Assembly (NCBI GenBank): GCA_005772855.1
Contig: SXIK01000184.1
Span: 1-53,325, forward strand
Length of the DNA: 53,325 nucleotides
Direction: 5' to 3'
Source: Planctomycetia bacterium
GTDB taxonomy: Bacteria > Planctomycetota > UBA8108 > SXIK01
The translations under genes and the position numbers were made by a program. Below are positions 26,243 to 35,000 of the stretch, piece after piece. Position 1 is the stretch's first letter, and the number at the start of each line of letters is the position of its first letter. Below the pieces are notes generated by a model. The model saw nothing but the letters and a program-made list of their open reading frames with translations. It had not been told where the DNA came from and searched no databases.

Positions 26243-27345
26243 TGACCACCCTCAGCCCCGACCGAGCAGCGCCGGTCGCGCCAGGTCAGGTTCGAGAGGC
26301 CCGGGAGCGCCTCGACGCCTGGGTGCGGGAGGTGGTTGCATGGCACTTTGGCCCCCAGACGGGCTCTCCATTCTGGCTTGACTACGCAAGGCGACTGGAC
26401 TGGGATCCGCGCACGGAGATTCATGCCCTGGATGATCTGAGGCGCTTCGAGCCGTTTCAGGATGAGTGGCTGCGCGGCGGCCCTGTGAGCCGCTGGGTTC
26501 CGATGGCCTACAAGGGAAAGCCCGTCCACGTCTTCGAGACCGGTGGCTCCACGGGTGTGCCGAGGAGCCGGATCGACATCGAGGACTTCAGGATTGATTA
26601 TTCGATGTTTTCAGCGACGCTGAACGATGCGGCCTTTCCGCCGGGCTCGGATTGGCTTGCGTTGGGCCCCACGGGTCCCCGCCGCCTCCGCCTCGCAGGT
26701 GAGCACCTGGCCCAGGTGCGCCGGGGAATCTGTTTCTTGCTCGACCTCGACCCCCGGTGGGTAGTCAAGTGCCTGAAACGCGGTGCGGTTGACTCCGCTC
26801 AGGCCTACACCGTGCACGTTATTGATCAGGCGCTGACGATCATCCGAGCCCACCCGAACATCCGGTGCCTCATCACGACGCCAAGGCTGCTCGAGGCGTT
26901 ATGCCAGAAGATCTCGCTGCATCACGCCGGGATCACGGGAGTCTTCTGTTGTGGCACCCAGATGACACCGGAATTTCACCGGCTGGCCCGCGAGGAGCTT
27001 TGCGTTGGCGCCGAGTTCGTGCCGGCCTATGGCAACACGCTCATGGGCCTGGCTTGCCACAAACCCTTCGTGCCGGAGGACCAGTACAGCATCATTTATC
27101 ACCCCCCGCTCCCGAGGGCCGTGCTCGAGGTGGTCGATCCCGACCGGCCCGAGCGCGTCGTCGGTTACGGGCAGCGTGGGCGCATCAAGCTCACGACGTT
27201 GACCCGCGAGTTCTTCATGCCGGGTTTTCTCGAACGTGACGAGGCCACCCGCACGCCACCGATCGGCCTCTACCCCTGGGACGGCGTCGGCGACGTGAAG
27301 CCCTTCAGTCGCCTCAACGCGCACGTGTTGGAAGGCGTCCACTGA
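26242..27345 (+). CDS. Short adenylate-forming enzyme, LuxE/CoF-synthetase-like
   Basis: 367 residues with the phosphate loop FETGGSTGVPRSR near 100-112, related to acyl-protein synthetase LuxE and to short coenzyme F390-synthetase-like proteins. Unlike the full-length PaaK-like protein encoded at 20827, it stops soon after YGQRGRIKLTTL and so lacks the mobile C-terminal domain. LuxE-type enzymes activate a fatty acid as acyl-AMP and pass it to a cysteine for reduction. Start GTG overlaps the stop of the preceding gene by one base. The next gene is an alcohol dehydrogenase, which fits reduction of an activated acyl group. Family call moderate, function inferred. Confidence 0.75.
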   Translation: MTTLSPDRAAPVAPGQVREARERLDAWVREVVAWHFGPQTGSPFWLDYARRLDWDPRTEIHALDDLRRFEPFQDEWLRGGPVSRWVPMAYKGKPVHVFETGGSTGVPRSRIDIEDFRIDYSMFSATLNDAAFPPGSDWLALGPTGPRRLRLAGEHLAQVRRGICFLLDLDPRWVVKCLKRGAVDSAQAYTVHVIDQALTIIRAHPNIRCLITTPRLLEALCQKISLHHAGITGVFCCGTQMTPEFHRLAREELCVGAEFVPAYGNTLMGLACHKPFVPEDQYSIIYHPPLPRAVLEVVDPDRPERVVGYGQRGRIKLTTLTREFFMPGFLERDEATRTPPIGLYPWDGVGDVKPFSRLNAHVLEGVH

Positions 27346-27365
27346 TTTCAGGGGCCCAAGACTCA

Positions 27366-28484
27366 ATGCCTTTCGCATCCTTCGACCACGATCCCAGGAC
27401 TCGACTGGTTTTCGGACCCGGATCGCTCGCCCGTCTGGGCGTGCTGGCACGTGAGCTCGGGGCCCAACGAGTCCTCGTTGTCACGGACGCCGGCATTCGC
27501 AAGGCGGGGCATGTTGAGAGAGCGACGCGCCTCCTCGCCTCCGAGGGGCTCGACTTTCGCGTGTTCGACGGCGTCGAAGAAAACCCGACCACGCATCATG
27601 TCGAGGCCGGGGCGGCGCTGGCTCGGGGTCACAAGGCTGACTTTCTCGTGGGGCTGGGCGGCGGCAGCTCGATGGACTGCGCCAAGGGAATCAACTTCGT
27701 CTTGACGCAGGGCGGGGAGCTCCACGAGTACCGTGGAGTTGGAAAGGCGACATTGCCCATGTTGCCCTTGATCGCGGTGCCCACCACGGCGGGGACGGGA
27801 AGCGAGTCGCAGTCTTTCGCGCTCATCTCCGATCCGGTGACTCATCTCAAGATGGCTTGCGGAGACAGGAAGGCGGCGGCCCGAATCGCGATCCTCGATC
27901 CTGAGCTGACGCTGACGCAGCCCACAGTGGTGGCCGGTTCCACGGGCATCGACGCCGTCAGCCACGCCGTCGAGACGCTCGTCACCCGGAAGCGAACGCC
28001 GCTTTCACGAATGTTCAGCCTCGAGGCATGGAGGCTTCTGGAGGCCAACCTCGAGAGCGTCCTGAAGGATCCGAATGACGTGGATGCACGCTCCGGGATG
28101 CTCCTGGGTGCCTCGTTGGCAGGAGCCGCGATCGAGAATTCGATGTTGGGGGCTACTCACTCTGCCGCCAACCCCGTGACGGCCCGCTTCGGGGTTGTTC
28201 ATGGGCAAGCCGTCGGCATCCTCCTTCCGCACGTGGTGCGATTCAACGCGCCTGAGTGCGAGCCGGAGTACCGCGCCCTCGCCTCGACATCCGAGCTCCT
28301 GGCGCGGCGTCTGGAGGCCCTTTATGCTGCGACGGGACTTCCACGCACGCTCAGAGACTTTGGCGTTGAGGCCTCGGACTTATCCAAGCTTGCCCGGGTG
28401 GCCGCGACCCAGTGGACTGCACAGTTCAACCCCCGCACCGTGACGGAGTCCGACTTCCTGGAGATCTATCAATGCGCTCTGTGA
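27366..28484 (+). CDS. Iron-containing (group III) alcohol dehydrogenase
   Basis: 372 residues, standard length. The cofactor motif GGGSSMDCAKG lies near 98-108. The four metal ligands of the family are all in place: Asp196 and His200 in GIDAVSHAVE, His265 in ATHSAANP and His279 in VVHGQA. It interconverts an alcohol and an aldehyde with NAD(P). The gene starts 20 nt after the LuxE-like gene and its end overlaps the next gene by 13 nt, so the three are almost surely co-expressed. Paired with acyl activation it could complete acid-to-alcohol reduction, but no acyl reductase is visible nearby. Confidence 0.92.
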   Translation: MPFASFDHDPRTRLVFGPGSLARLGVLARELGAQRVLVVTDAGIRKAGHVERATRLLASEGLDFRVFDGVEENPTTHHVEAGAALARGHKADFLVGLGGGSSMDCAKGINFVLTQGGELHEYRGVGKATLPMLPLIAVPTTAGTGSESQSFALISDPVTHLKMACGDRKAAARIAILDPELTLTQPTVVAGSTGIDAVSHAVETLVTRKRTPLSRMFSLEAWRLLEANLESVLKDPNDVDARSGMLLGASLAGAAIENSMLGATHSAANPVTARFGVVHGQAVGILLPHVVRFNAPECEPEYRALASTSELLARRLEALYAATGLPRTLRDFGVEASDLSKLARVAATQWTAQFNPRTVTESDFLEIYQCAL

Positions 28485-29629
28485 TGTTGTTGATCTGGAT
28501 CGCACCCTTGATGGCCCGCGCCGGCGAGCCGCAGCCGCTCTCGTCGTCCTGGAGTTGCTTTCGCGGGGACGAGCGCAACACGGGTCGTCGCACGGGTGCT
28601 GTCGCAAATGCTCCGAGGTTGCTTTGGACGTTCGACGTCAAGGCCCAGGTCCTCTCGACCGCGGCGATCGTCAAGGGAAAGGTTTACCTTGGCACTTCTG
28701 AGGCCGGACTCCTGTGCCTCGAGCTCAAGGCGCCCGAGAAATCTGGCAAGGAGGCCTGGCGATTCAAGCTCGCCTCGAGGATCGAATCTTCTCCGACCGT
28801 CCAGGATGACCGCGTCTACTTCGGGGACCACGCGGGCGTCTTTCATGCGCTGGATGCGCTCAGCGGGGCCGAGCTCTGGAAGTTCGACACCGCGTCCACA
28901 GGGGCGGGCGGGCAGGAGATCATTTCCTCGGCGGTGATTGTGGGCTCCAGGGTCATCTTCGGGTCCTATGACCAGAACCTCTACTGCCTGGCGCTGAAGG
29001 ATGGCGCGCTTCTCTGGCATCTTGAGACCCAGGGGCCGGTACACGCGACGCCAGCCCTCGTCGACGGCCGCACCTTTGTCGCCGGCTGTGACGAGCACCT
29101 GCGCACGATGGACCTTGCCACGGGCAAGCAGACGGCCGCGCTCGAGCTGGGTGGTTTCAGCTCCGGCTCGCCCGCTGTGTGGGGGGACAGGCTTGTCGTG
29201 GGCACAAGCGACGCGCAAGTTCTTTGCGTGGATTCGAAGGGCGCCAAGGTCCTCTGGAGGTATGAGCCACCGGACCGAAAGTTTCCTTTCCAGTCGGGCC
29301 CTGCCGTCACGGTGCTCAACTCGAGCGAGGCCGTGGCCATCATCGGTGGCCGCGACAAGCTTGTGCATGCGGTGCGGCTCTCGGATGGAAAAGGCCTCTG
29401 GACATTTCCGACGAAGGCCAAGGTGGATGCCTCCCCGGTCGTTGTGGGCTCTCGAGTATTCGCAGCGAGCATGGATGGCAATGTCTACCTCCTGGAAGTG
29501 GAAACGGGCAAGGAGGTCTGGAGGTTCGCTGGCGGTGGCGGTTTTGTGGCCTCGCCAGCCGTGGGAGAGGGTCGCCTCGTGATCTCAAATGATGAAGGCT
29601 TGGTCTACTGCTTCGATCTTGCGCCATGA
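28472..29629 (+). CDS. PQQ-like beta-propeller protein
   Basis: 385 residues. Signal peptide MRSVMLLIWIAPLMARAGEP, then a seven- or eight-bladed propeller of PQQ-like repeats: WSCFRGDERNTGR, FHALDALSGAELWKFD, LRTMDLATGKQTAAL, VHAVRLSDGKGLWTF, VYLLEVETGKEVWRF. Resembles BamB-like scaffold proteins, but no outer-membrane assembly genes are near. Its ATG lies inside the end of the alcohol dehydrogenase gene, and its own stop overlaps the glycosyltransferase start (ATGA). Third propeller gene of this operon. Confidence 0.9.
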   Translation: MRSVMLLIWIAPLMARAGEPQPLSSSWSCFRGDERNTGRRTGAVANAPRLLWTFDVKAQVLSTAAIVKGKVYLGTSEAGLLCLELKAPEKSGKEAWRFKLASRIESSPTVQDDRVYFGDHAGVFHALDALSGAELWKFDTASTGAGGQEIISSAVIVGSRVIFGSYDQNLYCLALKDGALLWHLETQGPVHATPALVDGRTFVAGCDEHLRTMDLATGKQTAALELGGFSSGSPAVWGDRLVVGTSDAQVLCVDSKGAKVLWRYEPPDRKFPFQSGPAVTVLNSSEAVAIIGGRDKLVHAVRLSDGKGLWTFPTKAKVDASPVVVGSRVFAASMDGNVYLLEVETGKEVWRFAGGGGFVASPAVGEGRLVISNDEGLVYCFDLAP

Positions 29630-30930
29630 GGATTGCATTTGTCGCCGCCGGAGCTGCCGGCATGTACTGCGGGAGCTGTCTACGCGACAACGCGCTCGCC
29701 AACGCGCTCCACAAACTCGGCGAGGAAGTCATCCTCATTCCGACCTACACTCCGCTCAAGGTCGACGAGGCGACTCTCAGCGGCGATAGAGTCTTCTTCA
29801 ACGCCATCGAGGTTTACCTTTACCAGAGGTTCCCCGCCCTGGACGGGCGCCGCGGACTCTTTCGCCGGTTTCTCGGCTCGGGGCGGCTCCTGAAGTGGAT
29901 CTCCCGTTTCGCTCTCGGCGCTGGCCCCCGGGAGCTCGGGCGCCTCACGATCAGCATGCTTGAGGGTGAGGCTGGCAACCAGAGGCGGTTGCTCACCGAG
30001 CTCGTGGACTTCCTCGAGCAACACGTCCAGCCCGATGTCGTCCACCTCTCGAACTCTCTGTTCTCCGGGTTTGCTCGTGAGATCAAGCGCAGACTTCAAG
30101 TGCCTGTGGTTTGCGGCCTTCAAGGCGAGGCGCTCTTCCTGGAGGGGCTCCCCCAGCCCTTTCAGTCTCGAGCGATCGCGCTCCTGAAGGAACGCGGCGC
30201 CGAGGTGGACCGTTTCTCGGCATCCAGCGCTCACGAGGCGGATCACATGGCTGCCTGGATCGGTCTCGACCGATCCAGGATCGACGTTGTCTACCCGGGA
30301 ATCGATGTCGAGGATTTCGCAGCCCGCGAGCCGTCCAGGGATCCAGGCCGTCCGCTCACGATCGGGTTTCTTGCCCGAATGTCCAGTGAGAAGGGGTTTC
30401 ACGTTCTTGCGGAGGCCTTCGTGCGACTCGTCGATTCCGGCGAGTTCCCGGGCCTTCGATTGAAAGCGGCTGGTTACCTCGGAGGAAAGGGCATCGAGTA
30501 CGTGGCGCAAGTCAGGCGCGCGCTGGCGCGGCGTGGCGTGAGGGAGCAGCTCGAGGTGCTCGGCACTGTGAGTCGACGCGAGAAGCTCGAACTGTTGCGG
30601 CAGTTCGACGTCTTCAGCGTGCCCACGGTGTTTCCCGAGCCGAAGGGCATCTTTCTCCTCGAGGCGATGGCGAGTGGAGTGCCCGTGGTCGAGCCCCGGC
30701 ACGGATCCTTCCCCGAGCTTCTGGGGGCGACGGGCGGCGGCATCCTCCATGACCCTTCCAGTGTGGAGGCTCTGGCCGGAGCGCTGGCGGTTCTGCTTCG
30801 AGATGCGGAGCTGCGCCGGAATCTTGGCCGCAAGGGGCGCGAGGGCGTGCTCGAGCGGTTCACCTCGAAGTGCATGGCGGAGCGGACCCTCGAGCTCTAT
30901 CGCAAGGTTGTTCCCCATGGAGTACCTTGA
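29626..30930 (+). CDS. GT4-family glycosyltransferase
   Basis: 434 residues with two Rossmann-like lobes (GT-B fold). The N-terminal lobe has FVAAGAAGMYCGSCLRDN and a loop facing the acceptor. The C-terminal lobe contains IGFLARMSSEKGFHVL and the GT4 donor-binding motif EPKGIFLLEAMASGVPVVEP, with the two glutamates eight positions apart. It transfers a sugar from a nucleotide sugar to an unknown acceptor, perhaps the product of the acyl-activating genes upstream. The ATG overlaps the preceding stop by 4 nt, and the following thioesterase gene may start within its last codons. Confidence 0.92.
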   Translation: MRIAFVAAGAAGMYCGSCLRDNALANALHKLGEEVILIPTYTPLKVDEATLSGDRVFFNAIEVYLYQRFPALDGRRGLFRRFLGSGRLLKWISRFALGAGPRELGRLTISMLEGEAGNQRRLLTELVDFLEQHVQPDVVHLSNSLFSGFAREIKRRLQVPVVCGLQGEALFLEGLPQPFQSRAIALLKERGAEVDRFSASSAHEADHMAAWIGLDRSRIDVVYPGIDVEDFAAREPSRDPGRPLTIGFLARMSSEKGFHVLAEAFVRLVDSGEFPGLRLKAAGYLGGKGIEYVAQVRRALARRGVREQLEVLGTVSRREKLELLRQFDVFSVPTVFPEPKGIFLLEAMASGVPVVEPRHGSFPELLGATGGGILHDPSSVEALAGALAVLLRDAELRRNLGRKGREGVLERFTSKCMAERTLELYRKVVPHGVP

Positions 30931-31375
30931 CGCCATGGCCCACGAGCATCGTTACGAGCGGCGTGTTCAATTCGCGGACACCGACATGGCCGGCCTGGTC
31001 CACTTCTCCTGGTACTACCGCTATGCGGAGGAGGCCGAGCACGACTTTTACAGGAAACTGGGTTTTTCGCTTCACTCTCGCGGCGAGGGCTGCTCACTTG
31101 GCCTCCCGCGCCTCGCTGCCCGCATGGAGTTCCTGCGGCCGCTTCGCTTTGACGACAAGGTGGAGGTGCATATCTGGGTCCGACGAAAGGGGCCGCGATC
31201 GATCGTCTATCAGCTTCGCATGCAGAAGGGCGACGAGACGGTTGCGCAGGGCGAGATGGCCGTCGTGAGCTGCCGCACCTACCCCGATGGGCGCGTGGAA
31301 GCGGTCCCGCTCCCCGAACACCTTGCCCGCGAGATCGCGGAGGCGCCGTACCCTCCCCTGGAGTTCAGAGGCTGA
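30917..31375 (+). CDS. Hotdog-fold acyl-CoA thioesterase (4HBT family)
   Basis: 152 residues. The hotdog signature VQFADTDMAGLVHFSWYYR contains the probable catalytic Asp of the 4-hydroxybenzoyl-CoA thioesterase group; the central helix follows (AEEAEHDFYRKLG), then MEFLRPLRFDDKVEV. It hydrolyses an acyl thioester. The ATG at 30917 overlaps the glycosyltransferase end by 14 nt, while ATG 30935 would start 4 nt after it; either is plausible. It directly precedes an ABC transporter gene pair, an arrangement comparable to the E. coli tesA-ybbAP neighbourhood, though this enzyme has a different fold from TesA. Confidence 0.9.
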   Translation: MEYLDAMAHEHRYERRVQFADTDMAGLVHFSWYYRYAEEAEHDFYRKLGFSLHSRGEGCSLGLPRLAARMEFLRPLRFDDKVEVHIWVRRKGPRSIVYQLRMQKGDETVAQGEMAVVSCRTYPDGRVEAVPLPEHLAREIAEAPYPPLEFRG

Positions 31376-31379
31376 GCCC

Positions 31380-32057
31380 ATGGGAGCTCTCTTGCGCGTG
31401 ACAGGGCTTCGAAAAGCCTACAAGACGCCCGCCGAGGATCTGGTTGTCCTCGACGGGATCGACCTCGAGCTCCCCGGCGGCAGCTCGCTCGCCGTGACAG
31501 GCCCCTCGGGCTCCGGCAAGAGCACGTTGCTGCATATTCTGGGAACGCTCGACAAGCCCACGTCAGGTTCGGTGGAGCTTGATGGCCAGAATCCTTTTGG
31601 ACTCGAAGATCGCGAGCTCGCTTCGTTTCGAAACAAGCGCATCGGTTTTGTCTTCCAGGACCATCACCTCTTGCCGCAGCTCACCGCGCTCGAGAACGTG
31701 CTCGTGCCCGCGCTCGTGGGGGCTGGTGTCACGCCGGAGGCGGAGTCGTGGGGGAGAACCCTGCTCGAAAGAGTCGGACTTGATCAGCGGTTCGATCATT
31801 TTCCGGCCGAGCTCTCGGGCGGAGAGCGGCAGCGTGTTGCGATCGCTCGAGCGCTCCTGAACAGGCCAAGGCTCCTCCTGTGCGATGAGCCAACGGGCAA
31901 CCTTGACGCGCACTCGGCGAGAGCCGTCCGAGACCTCTTTCTCGAGCTCCACCGGGAGCAGCAAAACGTGCTGGTGGTGGTGACGCACTCCGAGGAGCTC
32001 GCGAACGCATTCGAGCGCCGTCTTGCGCTGCGAGGCGGAAGCCGGGGGGGAGTGTGA
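31380..32057 (+). CDS. ABC transporter ATP-binding protein (LolD/YbbA/MacB type)
   Basis: 225 residues. Walker A GPSGSGKST at 41-49, Q-loop Gln93 in FVFQDHHLLPQ, signature LSGGERQR at 145-152 and Walker B LLLCDE at 165-170 followed by PTGNLD, the form typical of the LolD/FtsE/MacB branch. It powers extraction or mechanical transfer of lipids or lipoproteins by an FtsX-type permease. It begins 4 nt after the thioesterase stop and is followed 16 nt later by the permease gene. Confidence 0.95.
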   Translation: MGALLRVTGLRKAYKTPAEDLVVLDGIDLELPGGSSLAVTGPSGSGKSTLLHILGTLDKPTSGSVELDGQNPFGLEDRELASFRNKRIGFVFQDHHLLPQLTALENVLVPALVGAGVTPEAESWGRTLLERVGLDQRFDHFPAELSGGERQRVAIARALLNRPRLLLCDEPTGNLDAHSARAVRDLFLELHREQQNVLVVVTHSEELANAFERRLALRGGSRGGV

Positions 32058-32073
32058 GGAAGGCTCGGAGGAG

Positions 32074-35000
32074 ATGAGGCTCACGAGGGGTCGCCTGACG
32101 ATCCGAACGCTCCAGTATCACGCTCGAGCGTACGCGCTTGTCATGATCGTCACCGCTGTGGCCGCCGCAATCATCACCGGCGCCCTCTTCGTGGGGGACT
32201 CGGTACGGGGCAGTCTGCGGGCCCGTGTCGAGGATCGGCTCGGTGACATCGAGTTTGCTCTCACGGCCCCAGGTTATTTTCGTGAGGCTCTGGCGGCCGA
32301 GCTTCAGGCCTCGAGCCCCACCACGATTCTGCGGTCCGTGGCGATCCTTCTGGTGAAGGGGACGGTCACGCACGCAGACACGGGTGCGCGGGCCAGTGAA
32401 GTCAACGTGCTCGGGGTGCCTCGGGAGCTCTGGGGCTTCTGGGCAGATCGATTCACGTTTCCCGCCGGGGTCCTTGACTCGCTCAGGGAACGTGCCGTCG
32501 TCATCAATGAGAGCCTCGCGGAAATGGTGGGAGCGGGGGGCGGCACGGCGATCCTGGTGCATGTCTCGAAGGACAGTGACGTGCCCGCTGAACACGCGCT
32601 CGGCCGCAAGGCCGGCACGGTGCGGCCCATTCGCCTCGAGGTCGGGGGGGTGCTTCCGGACCACGGCCCGGGGCTCTTTGCTCTCGAGAGCTCGCAGGTG
32701 CCCGTGCGTAACGTCTTCGTGCCGCTCGAGACGCTTCAGCGCTCGCTGGGGCGAGAGGGGCAGGCAAACAGTCTGCTCGTGAGCGCCCGTGCCTCCCCCC
32801 AGGCTCTCCAGACTCTTCTCGGGCTCACCTGGAAGATCGAGGATGCCGGCCTCCGATTCAGGGTCGATGACGCGATTCAACGCGTTGTCGTCGAGTCCAG
32901 GGCGCTCCTCTTGCCTGCGGGCGTCTCCACCCTGGTGAAGATGGCTGCGAGTCGGCGTCAGATGGGCGCTTCGGAGACGCTCACTTACCTTGCCAACACG
33001 ATAGCCCTGGGAAGTCGTGAAATCCCTTATTCCACGGTGGCGGCTTGCGATCAGATCCTTGACCACAGCCTCCAGGCCGGCACGATCGCGCTCAACCAGT
33101 GGGCGGCAGACGACCTTGGGGCCAGGGTGGGGGACACCCTCCGGCTCAAGTATTTCATTGCGGACGACGACCACCGCCTCCGGGAGGTCGAGGCTGCGTT
33201 TCTGCTCTCGGAGATCGTGCCCATGGAGGGCGACACGGCCGACCCGGGCTGGACCCCCGAGTACCCAGGAATCTCAAACGCGAGGAGCCTGCGGGCCTGG
33301 GATCCGCCCTTTCCGGTCGATCTTGACCGCATTCGCGAGAAGGACGAGGACTACTGGCGTGACCACCGGACGACCCCCAAGGCCTTCCTGCCGATCGCCG
33401 ATGGCAAACGGCTGTGGGCCAGTCGCTTTGGAGACCTGACGTCGCTTCGATTGCGGCCGCTCTGGAAAGATGGGGACCCAGTCAGCCATCGCGCGAAGGG
33501 CCTCGACGACGAGATCGCACGGGCAATCAAGCCCGAGTCCCTGGGCCTCACGTTTCGTGCCGTCAAGGCCGACGGGCTCAGGGCAGCCCAGGGAGGCACC
33601 GACTTCGGCGGCCTCTTCGTGAGTTTCAGCTTCTTCCTGATTGCGAGCGCGCTCATCCTCCTTTCCATGGTATTTCGCATCGCCTGCGACCGGCGAGCGC
33701 GGGAATTGGGAATCTTGAAGGCAGTGGGTATCGACCGGGGGGCTCTCTCCAGGCTCCTGCTCGTTGACGGTGCCATTGTGTCTCTGACTGGATCGGCGCT
33801 GGGTTGTTGGCTCGCTCTTGCTTACGCGAGTTTACTGCTCCTTGGACTTCGGACGATCTGGAGGGGCGCCGTGAACGCGCCGTTCCTCGAGTTACACACG
33901 ACGTGGGGCAGCTGGCTGCTTGGCTGTGGGATTACCCTGGTCTGCGCCCTGGGCGCCGTCGGCCTGGTCGGCCGTCGCGTCGCAAGCTCGATGCCACGAA
34001 GCTTGCTCGCGGGATCGATTCCCGAGGACAACGCCGACGGCTCGAGCGGGGCACGGCTGCAACCCCCCGGGCGCTTGAGCTTCGCGATTGCGGCCGCATC
34101 GCTCCTGGCGGGATTCGCGCTGGTTGTCTGTGGCGCCCTCGGCTTGATCGCCGCCGAGGCCGGCTTCTTCGGAGGAGGCGCCGCAATTGCACTGGGTGCT
34201 CTGGCGTTTTTCCGAGCCTGGCTTCGAGCACCTCGTGGGCACGTGGCGACCCGGCCCCGGGCACGCTCCATTCTGCTCCTGGGGGCCATGAACGCAAGAC
34301 GCTCTCCGTCGCGGAGCCTTCTCACCACGTCTCTCATCGCTTCCGCCTCGTTTGTCATCGTCGCCGTGGCCGCCATCGGGCGTGATCCCGGTTCCCTCGA
34401 GCCGCGGAAGAGCTCCGGGAATGGGGGCTTTTCGCTGATCGGCAAGTCGTCCATCCCGATCACGGTATCGCTGTCGCTTCCGGAGGGTCGCGAGGCGCTT
34501 GGTCTGGGCCCGGAAGCCTCGCGAGTCCTCGAGAGAGCCCGGGTGTTCCCGTTTCGCGTTCGTCCCGGCGACGACGCGAGCTGCCTGAATCTTTACCGCC
34601 CACAGTCACCGCGGCTTCTCGGAGCGCCTCGCGACTTTATTGAGCGCGGAGGGTTCGCCTGGGCCTCGTCCCTTCACTTGACGAACGAGGAACGGGCGAA
34701 TCCATGGATCCTGCTCGATCGGCGCTTCAGCGATGGCGCGATTCCCGCGGTCGGTGATGCGAGCACGGTCCAGTGGATCCTTCACTCCGGCCTGTCCGAA
34801 GACATCGTGATCCGGGGAGACGATGGTCAAGAGATCCGGCTGCGGCTTGTTGGACTTCTTTCCCACAGCATCTTTCAGGGCGAGCTCGTCGTGTCGGAGG
34901 CTCGGATGCTGGAAGCTTTCCCTCGCATTTCAGGCAACCGCTGGTTTCTTTTCGAGGCGGCACAAGACGACGCTGGAGTCATTACCCGGGAACTGGAGTC

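Noticed and set aside
31729-33174. 481-codon open frame on minus
   Set aside because: Antisense to the ABC ATPase and permease genes; no domain.
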